Positions 9,555 through 17,263 of a stretch of DNA of 64,000 nt are shown here, piece after piece. Source of the stretch: Methylotenera sp. (GTDB lineage Bacteria > Pseudomonadota > Gammaproteobacteria > Burkholderiales > Methylophilaceae); the NCBI GenBank assembly GCA_002928535.1, contig PERG01000001.1:1-64000 (forward strand), read 5' to 3'. A program made the translations under genes and the position numbers. A model generated the notes under the pieces. That model had not been told where the DNA came from. It made no database searches and saw only the letters and a list, made by a program, of their open reading frames with translations. Each line of letters begins with the position of its first letter. Within the stretch, counting starts at the first letter, position 1.

Positions 9555-10363
9555 TGACAGTCCTTACAGCATATATCAGTGGTATTGGCCTGTTAGGGCC
9601 AGGTTTGTCTAGTTGGGCAGCGAGCAGTGCCATCTTGAAAGGCACGCAACCTTACGAAGCCAATAAAACCATTATTCCGGCGCCAGAGTTACTGCCTGCT
9701 GCAGAGCGCAGACGTGCCAGTAATATCGTTAAACTAAGCTTGGCAACCTCATTAGAAGCCTTAGCCACTGCCGACATGCTCACAACGGATTTACCGAGCG
9801 TATTTTCTTTTTCCAACGGCGACGGGCTAAACTGCCACAGCATTTGTGAATGCCTGGCTTCGGAAGATCGGGAAATTTCGCCTACGCGCTTTCATAATTC
9901 TGTACATAACGCCGTAGCCGGTTACTGGAGCATTGCCACCAAGAATATGGCGACTTCATCCGTGCTGTGTGCATATGACGGGAGCTTTGGCGCGGGTTTG
10001 CTAGATGCCATGACACAAGTAGTGGTAGATGACACAGCTTGTATCCTGATGACCAGCGATACCCCTTACCCGGAACCCATGCATAGTAAGCGGCCAATTC
10101 CGGATAACTTTGGCATGGCCCTGGTAATAACCCCGCAAATCACCGCTCAAAGTATTGCCAAAATCTCCGTGGATGTCACTCAAGAAGCGGCTGATATATT
10201 TTCAGATCCGCTGTTGGAAAGTTTGCGTAGCCATTATCCTAGCGGACGCAGCTTGCCGCTGCTACAGGCTATTGCATTCGCACAATCCCAAGCCCAATCT
10301 AAGCGTGTGATCATTGATTACCTGGAAGATTTGCGCTTATTGGTTGAGGTCACACCATGTTAA
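9554..10363 (+). CDS. ketosynthase-like partner / chain length factor (ApeC-like)
   Basis: A 269-residue protein resembling the N-terminal half of a beta-ketoacyl synthase. The position of the active cysteine is occupied by a sequence like VLCAYDGSFGAG, without the usual ACSS context, and the C-terminal histidine motifs are missing. This is the pattern of the chain-length-factor partner that heterodimerises with the active ketosynthase in aryl polyene systems. Its start overlaps the ketosynthase stop, supporting stoichiometric co-production. Confidence 0.8.
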   Translation: MTVLTAYISGIGLLGPGLSSWAASSAILKGTQPYEANKTIIPAPELLPAAERRRASNIVKLSLATSLEALATADMLTTDLPSVFSFSNGDGLNCHSICECLASEDREISPTRFHNSVHNAVAGYWSIATKNMATSSVLCAYDGSFGAGLLDAMTQVVVDDTACILMTSDTPYPEPMHSKRPIPDNFGMALVITPQITAQSIAKISVDVTQEAADIFSDPLLESLRSHYPSGRSLPLLQAIAFAQSQAQSKRVIIDYLEDLRLLVEVTPC

Positions 10364-10815
10364 AACCAGCTGCGCCTGATCATCGGTGGATTGCCAGCCA
10401 TATTCCACACCAAGGCACGATGTGCCTGCTGGATAGTGTGCAGCAATGGGACGAGCAGGAAATTACATGTGTAGCATACAGTCACAGCGCCCCGGATAAT
10501 CCTTTGCGAGCGCACGGCCGTTTAGGTATTGCCTGCGGCATTGAATATGCCGCACAAGCCATGGCTGTACATGGGGCATTATTGGCACCTGCAGATATCC
10601 AAACCCCTAAAGTGGGCTACCTGGTCAGCGTGCGCGGTGTGAAGATGGCGGTAGATCGCCTGGATGCGTTTGCTGGTGCCTTGGAAGTGAAGGCCAATTG
10701 CTTGATGGCAAGCGAGAGCAACATGCTCTATGCCTTCACATTAAGTGCTGACGGAACTTTATTGTTGGAAGGGCGGGCAGCAGTGATGCTCAACGCAGAG
10801 AGTTTAGCGCTTTAG
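10357..10815 (+). CDS. hotdog-fold dehydratase (ApeP-like)
   Basis: A 152-residue hotdog protein of the 3-hydroxydecanoyl-ACP dehydratase-like type, with the N-terminal HIPHQGTMCLLDSV motif near residue 14 and the helix GIEYAAQAMAVHG near 60. It is the second dehydratase of the cluster, probably the partner of the short hotdog protein at 2466. It overlaps the chain-length-factor gene by seven bases. Confidence 0.85.
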   Translation: MLKPAAPDHRWIASHIPHQGTMCLLDSVQQWDEQEITCVAYSHSAPDNPLRAHGRLGIACGIEYAAQAMAVHGALLAPADIQTPKVGYLVSVRGVKMAVDRLDAFAGALEVKANCLMASESNMLYAFTLSADGTLLLEGRAAVMLNAESLAL

Positions 10816-10870
10816 CCATTGGGAAAATTAAGTGGTATGTTAACTAGAAGAAATAAGTGGAAAAATTAAG

Positions 10871-11590
10871 ATGAAAAAAGCATTAATCACAGGTGGCTGC
10901 GGCGGAATTGGCGCGGCGATAAGTAAACGGCTGGCTGCAGATGGCTTTCATGTTTATATTCACGCAAACCAGAATATCGCCAATGCCATTACGCTCGCTG
11001 AAGAAATCCGAGCACAAGGTGGCACTGCCGATACCTTACAATTTGATGTGACGGATGGCGTAAAAGCTGCAGAAATTCTGTCTGCTTTGGTAGAAGATAC
11101 ACCTATCCAGGTGCTGGTGAATAATGCGGGTATCCATGATGATGCCGTATTACCGGGCATGCGCCCTGATCAATGGAGTCGCGTGATTGATGTTTCAGTA
11201 AATGGATTTTTTAATGTGACCCAGCCGCTGATGATGGCGATGATTCGTAGCCGTTGGGGCCGTATTATTAACGTATCATCCATCTCGGGTATTACAGGTA
11301 ACCGCGGCCAAACCAATTACTCGGCAGCCAAAGGAGCGATCAATGCGGCTACCAAATCCTTGTCTTTGGAAGTCGCTAGCCGCGGTATTACCGTGAATGC
11401 AGTTGCGCCCGGTATTATCACTACTACGATGAGTAACTCAAGTTTCAATGCAGAAGCCATCAGCCAGATGGTGCCTATGAAACGAGCCGGTACTCCTGAA
11501 GAAGTGGCCAATCTCATTAGTTTCCTGGCTTCAGACCAGGCGACCTATATCACCGGTCAGGTTATCTCAATTAATGGCGGGATGATTTAA
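10871..11590 (+). CDS. 3-oxoacyl-ACP reductase, FabG type (ApeQ-like)
   Basis: A 239-residue short-chain dehydrogenase. It has the NADPH-binding GGCGGIGAAI motif at residues 8-17, the NNAG motif near 87, and the catalytic Ser (VSSISG) and YxxxK (YSAAK) near 138-155. It would reduce 3-ketoacyl-ACP in each elongation cycle. It is the last plus-strand gene of the cluster and its stop lies three bases from the convergent stop of the glycosyltransferase gene. I see no terminator between them, so the two operons may read into each other. Confidence 0.9.
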   Translation: MKKALITGGCGGIGAAISKRLAADGFHVYIHANQNIANAITLAEEIRAQGGTADTLQFDVTDGVKAAEILSALVEDTPIQVLVNNAGIHDDAVLPGMRPDQWSRVIDVSVNGFFNVTQPLMMAMIRSRWGRIINVSSISGITGNRGQTNYSAAKGAINAATKSLSLEVASRGITVNAVAPGIITTTMSNSSFNAEAISQMVPMKRAGTPEEVANLISFLASDQATYITGQVISINGGMI

Positions 11591-11593
11591 ACA

Positions 11594-12370
11594 TTAGCTT
11601 TTAAATAAGCGTCTGGCAATTAATATCGGCAGTCGCAACACAAAGCCGATAAACAGCCGCGTGTACATCCATGACAGCAGGATATTGTCTCGCAGATAGC
11701 GGAAGTGCGACACGCCGCCTTCGTTAATCGTGAAATACTGTACGGGTGCAGGGATGTTAACGGCTTTAACGCCACGCCAGCTTAAACGCACTGCCGCTTC
11801 TGGGTCAAAGTCAAAATGACGCATCCAGGGTTGGAAGCGCATCACTTTAATGAGTGGTGTGATGGGGTAAATCCTAAAACCGAATAGTGAATCGCCAATG
11901 CCACCCCACAAGGTTTCCAGGTTAGCCCACCAGTTGGAGATTTTACGGCCTTGCACGCGGATATTGGGTGCGCTGGCATCAAATATCGGCTGGCCTAATA
12001 TCATGGCGCCCGGCTGTTTTAATGATTCTTCCATAAATCGGCCAATCAGGTTAGCTGGATGCTGACCATCTGAATCCATGGTCAATACATGGGTAAAGCC
12101 TTCTGCTTCTGCCATTTTAATGCCATGCAATACCGCCGCACCTTTGCCCTGGTTGCTCGGTAAACACACTACACGCAACCCAGCATCTTCCGCTGCCATT
12201 GCTTTCAACTGTACTTCCGAGCCGTCGGTACTGCCATCCACTATCACCCACACCGGATTCCACTGTTCGCGTGCGCTTCTCACGGTGTCAAATACTTTAC
12301 TCCCGGGGTTATAGCTGGGAATTAATACAAGGTGGGTTTTTGAGGCAGCAAGGGGCATAGTATTAGTCAT
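11594..12370 (-). CDS. glycosyltransferase family 2
   Basis: A 258-residue GT-A type glycosyltransferase. LIPSYNPGS near residue 16 begins the Rossmann-like fold. VIVDGSTDGS near 43 and the DXD-type MDSDGQHP near 99 bind the sugar nucleotide and metal. In aryl polyene clusters a GT2 domain (in ApeJ or as a separate protein) is thought to glycosylate the carrier of the polyene. It is last in the minus-strand operon and overlaps the acyltransferase gene by four bases. Confidence 0.85.
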   Translation of the reverse strand: MTNTMPLAASKTHLVLIPSYNPGSKVFDTVRSAREQWNPVWVIVDGSTDGSEVQLKAMAAEDAGLRVVCLPSNQGKGAAVLHGIKMAEAEGFTHVLTMDSDGQHPANLIGRFMEESLKQPGAMILGQPIFDASAPNIRVQGRKISNWWANLETLWGGIGDSLFGFRIYPITPLIKVMRFQPWMRHFDFDPEAAVRLSWRGVKAVNIPAPVQYFTINEGGVSHFRYLRDNILLSWMYTRLFIGFVLRLPILIARRLFKS

Positions 12371-13227
12371 GGCGAGGGCGTTCTGTGAGCATTTAAACGG
12401 GATTGGTTTTTTCTAAGGCCACAGTGATTAAGTTGTGTCATGTTATCTAACAAAGGCGCTTCCTGGAACTCAGGATGCAAGTTCTGGGTAAAGTATTCTT
12501 CAAGCTGTTGCATCAGTACATGTGAATCAGCGGGTGGCTCAAAGCGTTTGCCCAGGCGGATATGGTATCGGACCGGCATTATGGGTTTGCGGAATAAAGA
12601 CCAGCCTTTACTCAAATAACGCGAGTTGGTTTCAATGAGGATAGTTTGTATCGGCACTTGGGCCTGGGCCGATATCAGCGCGATGCTACCCTTAAGTGGG
12701 TTTACCGGTTGGCGCACAGTACGTGTACCTTCAGGGAATAATAATAACTGGCCCCCGGTTTTGAAATCTTCACTGGCTTGCATCACCATCTGGCGGATGG
12801 ATTCATTGCGGATATAACGCGCAAGTCGGGCGCCTGCACCCAGGAAAACATTGTTCATGAGCTCAGCTTTGAGTACGCAAGCGACATTGGGCAGGCGGGA
12901 AATTACCATGACAGCATCCAGCAGGCTAGGGTGATTAGGGGCGAGGATGAGTGGGCCTTGGTGACGTAATGCATCCAGCGCTTTTAAATCAAAACTGGCA
13001 CGCTGTGAAAGGCTTAAGCTGGCCAAGTAGGCACGGAAGGCTATCATAATCACATAGCGGCCCAGGCGCATGGCAGTGAGCTTGGGCAAAACCAGATAAA
13101 GCGGGGCAGCGATGAGTGTCCAACTGAGGCTTAAAAAGCCTAGCCACAATAAGCCTAAATATAAGACCGCATAATCGTAAAGCATGAGCAACTTCGCCAT
13201 CATATGTCCAGACAGGCGGCTCATCAT
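12367..13227 (-). CDS. 1-acylglycerol-3-phosphate O-acyltransferase-like (PlsC family)
   Basis: A 286-residue LPLAT-family acyltransferase. A hydrophobic N-terminal region (about residues 15-52) is followed by the HX4D motif in NHPSLLDAVM near 100 and FPEGTRT near 169. It could place the polyene or an acyl chain on a glycerol backbone. It is distinct from the HtrB-like acyltransferase at 2771. Its start shares a base with the chorismatase stop (translational coupling). Confidence 0.85.
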   Translation of the reverse strand: MMSRLSGHMMAKLLMLYDYAVLYLGLLWLGFLSLSWTLIAAPLYLVLPKLTAMRLGRYVIMIAFRAYLASLSLSQRASFDLKALDALRHQGPLILAPNHPSLLDAVMVISRLPNVACVLKAELMNNVFLGAGARLARYIRNESIRQMVMQASEDFKTGGQLLLFPEGTRTVRQPVNPLKGSIALISAQAQVPIQTILIETNSRYLSKGWSLFRKPIMPVRYHIRLGKRFEPPADSHVLMQQLEEYFTQNLHPEFQEAPLLDNMTQLNHCGLRKNQSRLNAHRTPSP

Positions 13228-14285
13228 CAGCTTAAGTCAGCTTTCGTCAAGTTCACTTGTGACATATCTGCTTGTGCTATTGCTTCAATCTCTAACAACA
13301 GATCCTGCCGGCAAATTTCCGCCAGTATGTAAATGGCTTTGCAAGTGGCGTTTAGATGGTCATGTATCGCTTGCTTGATCAACGGTAAGTCATGGGCATT
13401 CCGTACATACACCCTTAAAAACAGTTCATTCAACTTAAATAGCGGTCTATCAAGCTGTTGATTAGCCTGGTTTAACACGATTTGCAAATTGACCATGGTT
13501 TCACGGGTTTGTGCAGCAGGGTCATTCAAGTGATAGGTTTCGTGGCCTACGATACTTGCGGTGCCGGAGATGAACAAAGTGGCAATATCAGAAGACTTTA
13601 GTAAAGTAGCGCGCGAAAAGCTCGGTGTGCGTGGGCCGTATTGCTCAGGGTATTCATACGCGCTCACTTGTCGGGGGTTTTCAATCGCGATAGGTATCGT
13701 ATCGCGGCCTAGTAAGAAAGCGATGCTTAGCGGGCCTTTAGATAACCCTAAGGCACATGCGGCTGGGTATTGCTCCCCAATGGTAACGGCATGGCGAGTA
13801 AATGCATCTTTACGCCCGGCATTAAATTGCCAATAGCGTTCCAGATTTTTATTTACCCCATTAATATCGGTAACGTAATTCCAAAAGCGGTAAATATAGG
13901 GGTAATCAAAAGCCGCCATGAGTTCAAAGATCTCGTTATAGGCTTGCTCCGTGCTGAGTTGCAAACCGGAAACATCAACAGTATCAGCAAATTCTGGCAG
14001 CGTGATCACGCCAAACAAATAAGCGGCATTGCTGCGATATTGAATGTGTGCATGGCGACCCGAAACCACAGCGCTGTCTTCAACAATTAACAGCTCGCTC
14101 GCCATTTCATGCCCTTGTAACACCTTGGCCGTCAGATTTAAATTGGGGATATCGTTGTAAGCTAATGCAGAATCAAGCCCAGCTTCTGTGAAGTGAATAG
14201 CGCCTAGGATGGTATTAGCCTGGGATTTGGAAATGTCTGCAAAGGGCAGATTTATAAAGCGTAGTGATGGTGCGAGTGAACTCAT
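13227..14285 (-). CDS. chorismatase (FkbO/Hyg5/XanB2 family)
   Basis: A 352-residue chorismatase-type protein with the family signatures SGTASIVGHETYHLND near residue 244 and LLLEIEAIA near 333; the conserved glutamate of the latter region is catalytic in characterised members. The family hydrolyses chorismate, and XanB2-type members make 3- and 4-hydroxybenzoate, the former being the starter of xanthomonadin. It is first in the minus-strand operon and would feed the AMP-ligase encoded at 1090. Whether it makes the 3- or the 4-isomer cannot be read from the sequence. Confidence 0.88.
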   Translation of the reverse strand: MSSLAPSLRFINLPFADISKSQANTILGAIHFTEAGLDSALAYNDIPNLNLTAKVLQGHEMASELLIVEDSAVVSGRHAHIQYRSNAAYLFGVITLPEFADTVDVSGLQLSTEQAYNEIFELMAAFDYPYIYRFWNYVTDINGVNKNLERYWQFNAGRKDAFTRHAVTIGEQYPAACALGLSKGPLSIAFLLGRDTIPIAIENPRQVSAYEYPEQYGPRTPSFSRATLLKSSDIATLFISGTASIVGHETYHLNDPAAQTRETMVNLQIVLNQANQQLDRPLFKLNELFLRVYVRNAHDLPLIKQAIHDHLNATCKAIYILAEICRQDLLLEIEAIAQADMSQVNLTKADLS

Positions 14286-14429
14286 GCGTTAGAAATCAGA
14301 TAACAAAAGGGCTGTGAGGTAAACAAATTATCGTCTTCTTAAGTGTACGTGACGACTGCTGTTCGAGTGAGGCAAGTATAGCGTATCCCTAAGGTCATGG
14401 TTGCGATAATCAACTTAAACCTATTAGTT

Positions 14430-14951
14430 CTAACTAATTAGCCGATGAAAATCTGTATGATGGCATTGTGCACAGGGCGGGATGCGTGCTGGGCGATGAA
14501 AATGTAATTTCGCGCCACATTTATCGCATTCCAAAGTGCCAATCCCTACTGACTCACCGGTACGATAAGTCTGCATTGATGCTTGCTCTTGAAATTTTAT
14601 AAGCTCTAATGTGGTTTGATCCGCTGCCTCTGAGAAATTGAGCCATAGCTTGCTTTCAATCAATGCAATGTCGAACCCTAACCAATCCTTCAAGGTTTTA
14701 CCGCTTGTATTTAAATAATTCGCTGCATCTGTAATGTCGCGTTTTAAATAATTCTTGAGCAAAGCTGCTTTATCTTTGCCTAATGACTCAAGCGCACTTA
14801 CATTTTCACCTAGCTCATTCATTAAATGGTTCATGAATGAGCCACCTTTACGAGTTTGCTGTACCACCTCGTCTAAAGCAGTGTGATAAAAATCACTAAT
14901 ATCATCAGAGATATGGGATTTTTCAGTGGTATTTTTGCCTTTTTTTTGCAT
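14430..14951 (-). CDS. zinc-ribbon protein, DUF1451 family
   Basis: A 173-residue protein with a mostly helical charged N-terminal part and a C-terminal zinc ribbon: CDKCGA near residue 143 and CAQCHH near 160. This matches the DUF1451 (YbeL-like) family of unknown function. The palindrome ATTAGTT-AACTAAT lies at its 3' end (14420-14440) without a T-run. It is transcribed towards the chorismatase operon; the 144-base gap between them probably holds the pigment operon promoter, but I could not identify one. Confidence 0.75.
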   Translation of the reverse strand: MQKKGKNTTEKSHISDDISDFYHTALDEVVQQTRKGGSFMNHLMNELGENVSALESLGKDKAALLKNYLKRDITDAANYLNTSGKTLKDWLGFDIALIESKLWLNFSEAADQTTLELIKFQEQASMQTYRTGESVGIGTLECDKCGAKLHFHRPARIPPCAQCHHTDFHRLIS

Positions 14952-15136
14952 TTTTCATCTCCTACTCGAAAAGAACCAAACCATCTACCCGAATGCCCTA
15001 ATATAAGGAATATCTTTTTTTAAAATAATAGCTTACAGTACTTGGACAAGGTTTTTATCAAAACGATTCCAAATGTTTTTCAAGATAAAAATAAGCTGTA
15101 ATTTAACTGGTATTTTTAATTTTTTCGGAGCACACC

Positions 15137-15250
15137 ATGACCTTATGCAAAACATTTTTCTTTTCTCTTTCAGATACGCTTTCAAGTATGTGGGTAGCAA
15201 TTTATTCGATTACCGAAGATAAAGACGCCGATGAATTACGCATTATCTGA
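15137..15250 (+). CDS. 37-residue tandem peptide, copy 1
   Basis: A short ORF with ribosome binding site CGGAG seven bases before ATG. The product starts MTLCKTFFFSLSDTLSSMW and ends with an acidic tail containing EDKDADE. It differs from copy 2 (15356-15469) at only three of 37 residues, while seven codons differ synonymously, so selection has kept the protein sequence. One cysteine at position 4, an aromatic/hydrophobic first half and an acidic C-terminal third. There is no signal peptide or known family that I recognise. Function unknown. Confidence 0.75.
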   Translation: MTLCKTFFFSLSDTLSSMWVAIYSITEDKDADELRII

Positions 15251-15355
15251 CGAGTATATAGGCAATAACCATATACAAGTTTTGATTGAGAAGTCCAATA
15301 TTAACTCTCAGCAAGTAAATTAATCATTGTTAATTAAACATTTAGGAGATACACC

Positions 15356-15469
15356 ATGACATTATGCAAAACATTTTTCTTTTCATTTTCAGACACGCTT
15401 TCAAGTATGTGGAAAGCAATTTATTCAATTACCGAAGACAAAGACGCAGACGAATTACGCGTTATCTAA
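15356..15469 (+). CDS. 37-residue tandem peptide, copy 2
   Basis: The paralogue of 15137-15250, with a stronger ribosome binding site (AGGAG, seven bases before ATG). Differences from copy 1 are Leu11 to Phe, Val20 to Lys and Ile36 to Val. It lies 105 bases after copy 1 and 78 bases before a PepSY protein gene on the same strand, so the three genes could form one transcript. The two leaders share CACC immediately before ATG but little else. Function unknown. Confidence 0.78.
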   Translation: MTLCKTFFFSFSDTLSSMWKAIYSITEDKDADELRVI

Positions 15470-15547
15470 TTACCCGTTCACTAGAGCGGGAAAATGAATT
15501 TAGACCGATCTTTAAAGTCTATCAATCACAATACTTAGGAGAGAATG

Positions 15548-15871
15548 ATGACTAAAAGCAAAGCTTCAATCGTCACTTTGTCGATGTTAGGTGTGATGGC
15601 GGCAATGAGTGCACAAGCGGATGACGACGACGCTGCTGAGGTTCAAGCTATTTCCCAGGCAGCAGGATTATTAACAGTGCAAGAAGCCTCTGAAAAAGCA
15701 TTGGCGGCCAAACCAGGCACCATAGTAGATACAGATCTTGATCAACGCAGGTGGCCTTCGGCCGGTTGGGATTACGAGTTTGATATCGTAGATGCCCAGG
15801 GTCAAAAATGGGAAGTGGAAATTGACGCCAAAACTGGCGAACCGCGAAAAGTGATGCGGGATTATTTCTAA
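15548..15871 (+). CDS. periplasmic PepSY-domain protein
   Basis: About 107 residues: a signal peptide (cleavage probably after AMSAQA), a run of four aspartates just after it, then one PepSY domain including the conserved YEFDIVD and WEVEIDAKTGE strands. PepSY proteins are often periplasmic inhibitors or metal-responsive proteins. A lanthanide-binding PepSY protein is known from a methylotroph, but this one is short and no such role can be read here. I prefer the second ATG (15548), six bases after AGGAG; ATG at 15545 is possible. Confidence 0.8.
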   Translation: MTKSKASIVTLSMLGVMAAMSAQADDDDAAEVQAISQAAGLLTVQEASEKALAAKPGTIVDTDLDQRRWPSAGWDYEFDIVDAQGQKWEVEIDAKTGEPRKVMRDYF

Positions 15872-15974
15872 CCTAGCAATTCATTAAATAGTAACTACAT
15901 GTGAATATGTAGGGACCTAGAACTATATTTTCCTAAATGTAGGATGGAATTGTATTAGTCGAATATTTGAATGC

Positions 15975-16535
15975 TTAAGTCACGTTCGTATGTTGTAAAG
16001 CAATTAAATCTTCGATAATTTGTTTGGAATGTTTGGATACATTCACATCTCTATAAATCTTGGCAATTTTGCCATCCGGACTAATCAAGAAAGTATGCCG
16101 TTTAGCCAGCTTAAGAATATAAAAATTATTCAACGCTTGATACCTGGCCGCTACGTGCCCATCGGTGTCTGAGAGTAAATCGAACGGTAACTGGTATTTC
16201 TTGGCAAACTCAGCATGTGATGCGCTTGTATCTACGCTAATCCCTACCACGTTCGCGCCTAGCTTCTCTAACTGCGCCAAATCATCTCTAAACAAGCAGG
16301 CTTCTTTAATGCAGCCCGGTGTTTCATCCTTAGGGTAAAAATACAGTACCGTATATTTACCAGCGTAATCCTCTAAAGTACGGTCCTTACCTTTTATATC
16401 CTCTAGCCTGAAATTTGGGGCATCGTCCCCCATGTGAAGTGCGTTTTTTGAATTGGCATAACTGCGATATCCTAATACGGCAATAATTAGCACAACAATA
16501 TAAAAGAACAGTTTTAAAGACATTTTTTGACTCAA
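15975..16535 (-). CDS. bcp: thiol peroxidase, Bcp/PrxQ-type peroxiredoxin, membrane-anchored
   Basis: A 186-residue AhpC/TSA-family peroxiredoxin. An N-terminal hydrophobic segment (about residues 8-24) suggests a signal anchor, so it probably acts on the periplasmic side. The active site YPKDETPGCIKEAC near residue 70 has peroxidatic and resolving cysteines five positions apart, as in E. coli Bcp. It reduces H2O2 and organic peroxides with thioredoxin-type reductants. The membrane anchor distinguishes it from standard cytoplasmic Bcp. Confidence 0.88.
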   Translation of the reverse strand: MSQKMSLKLFFYIVVLIIAVLGYRSYANSKNALHMGDDAPNFRLEDIKGKDRTLEDYAGKYTVLYFYPKDETPGCIKEACLFRDDLAQLEKLGANVVGISVDTSASHAEFAKKYQLPFDLLSDTDGHVAARYQALNNFYILKLAKRHTFLISPDGKIAKIYRDVNVSKHSKQIIEDLIALQHTNVT

Positions 16536-16712
16536 AAGTAAGTGACTAACGAATAAAGTTGGTAGGTTAAGAATAGTTGAATAGATGTAATTCTACAGCT
16601 ATCCGCCTATAAACGGGCTAGCTTATATTGGGTATTTCTATTGGATATTTGGGTGATTTACTGCTGAGATGCGCGCATGAACTATGCGGCGATTAATAGC
16701 TAAACAATTTTG

Positions 16713-16922
16713 CTACTTACTTAATGCGTCGACTTCATCCTCTTCAAACGCTTTGTAACGCTTACCGGATATTTTGTGCACACAATTTAATATCATAGCT
16801 ACTACCACAGTCAGGCAAATAAGCGTGACGCTGGTATACCCTGGTGTACCGGCAGATACCAAATGGTTAGCTGTATGATCCATTTGCGATTTCAAACTTT
16901 GCCAGTATTTCATGGTAGTCAA
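16713..16922 (-). CDS. small single-pass membrane protein, unknown
   Basis: 69 residues with one hydrophobic helix (about residues 29-48, SVTLICLTVVVAMIL) and a charged C-terminal tail ending in acidic residues. Start could be Met1 or Met4. I recognise no family. It lies between the peroxiredoxin gene and the tRNA, separated by more than 150 bases on both sides. Confidence 0.45.
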   Translation of the reverse strand: MTTMKYWQSLKSQMDHTANHLVSAGTPGYTSVTLICLTVVVAMILNCVHKISGKRYKAFEEDEVDALSK

Positions 16923-17044
16923 TGATTTAATGAGGGAAATGCATTAAACAATTTCCGCTTGAAAAATCACAGTCCTGCCAAGCTGATTAATGAGTAAGAA
17001 TCATCCTACTATGAGTCATATCGCGAAATTTAGCTGGTATCAAG

Positions 17045-17074
17045 TTTATAGTTACTAAAGGGAAGGGTTATAAT
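17045..17074 (+). promoter_or_regulatory. probable tRNA-Arg promoter
   Basis: A perfect TATAAT at 17069-17074 precedes the tRNA by 14 bases, with a GC-rich stretch after it as in stable-RNA promoters. The -35 region (TTTATA near 17045) is weak. Confidence 0.55.
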
Positions 17075-17088
17075 TCGAGGCTTGGAAT

Positions 17089-17164
17089 GCCCTCGTAGCT
17101 CAGTGGATAGAGCATCCCCCTCCTAAGGGGAGGGTCACACGTTCGATTCGTGTCGAGGGCACCA
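17089..17164 (+). tRNA. tRNA-Arg (anticodon CCT)
   Basis: A 76-base cloverleaf. The acceptor stem GCCCTCG/CGAGGGC is perfect (17089-17095 with 17154-17160), followed by encoded ACCA. Anticodon stem TCCCC/GGGGA encloses the loop CTCCTAA with anticodon CCT at 17122-17124. The T-loop is TTCGATT. It reads AGG codons. Its 3' part, from the anticodon stem to CCA, is the prophage attachment core, so the gene stays intact after integration. Confidence 0.96.
17118..17164 (+). repeat. attL core (47-bp direct repeat)
   Basis: Forty-seven bases from CCCTCC in the anticodon stem-loop to the terminal CCA of tRNA-Arg are repeated identically at 55649-55695. Flanking bases differ on both sides. This is the crossover region of the integrated prophage. 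Confidence 0.95.
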
Positions 17165-17212
17165 TATACCTAGGTTATAGAGGTAGTGCTTACTAACATA
17201 AACGCTTAAAAC

Positions 17213-17263
17213 ACGCCACAATCTGTTTGAGTATATGTACATTTGTGTACAAATTACGCCACA
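17213..17263. other. probable integrase arm-type sites, left end
   Basis: ACGCCACA occurs at 17213-17220 and within GTACAAATTACGCCACA at 17247-17263. The longer 17-mer recurs with one mismatch at the other prophage end (55594-55610). The shared position at both ends next to the cores suggests integrase or excisionase binding sites. The second copy overlaps the integrase stop codon. Confidence 0.55.

Noticed and set aside
15364-15555. 63-codon ORF overlapping the second 37-residue peptide
   Set aside because: Out-of-frame shadow: the tandem duplication conserves the other reading frame, and this frame is not open in the first copy over the same length.
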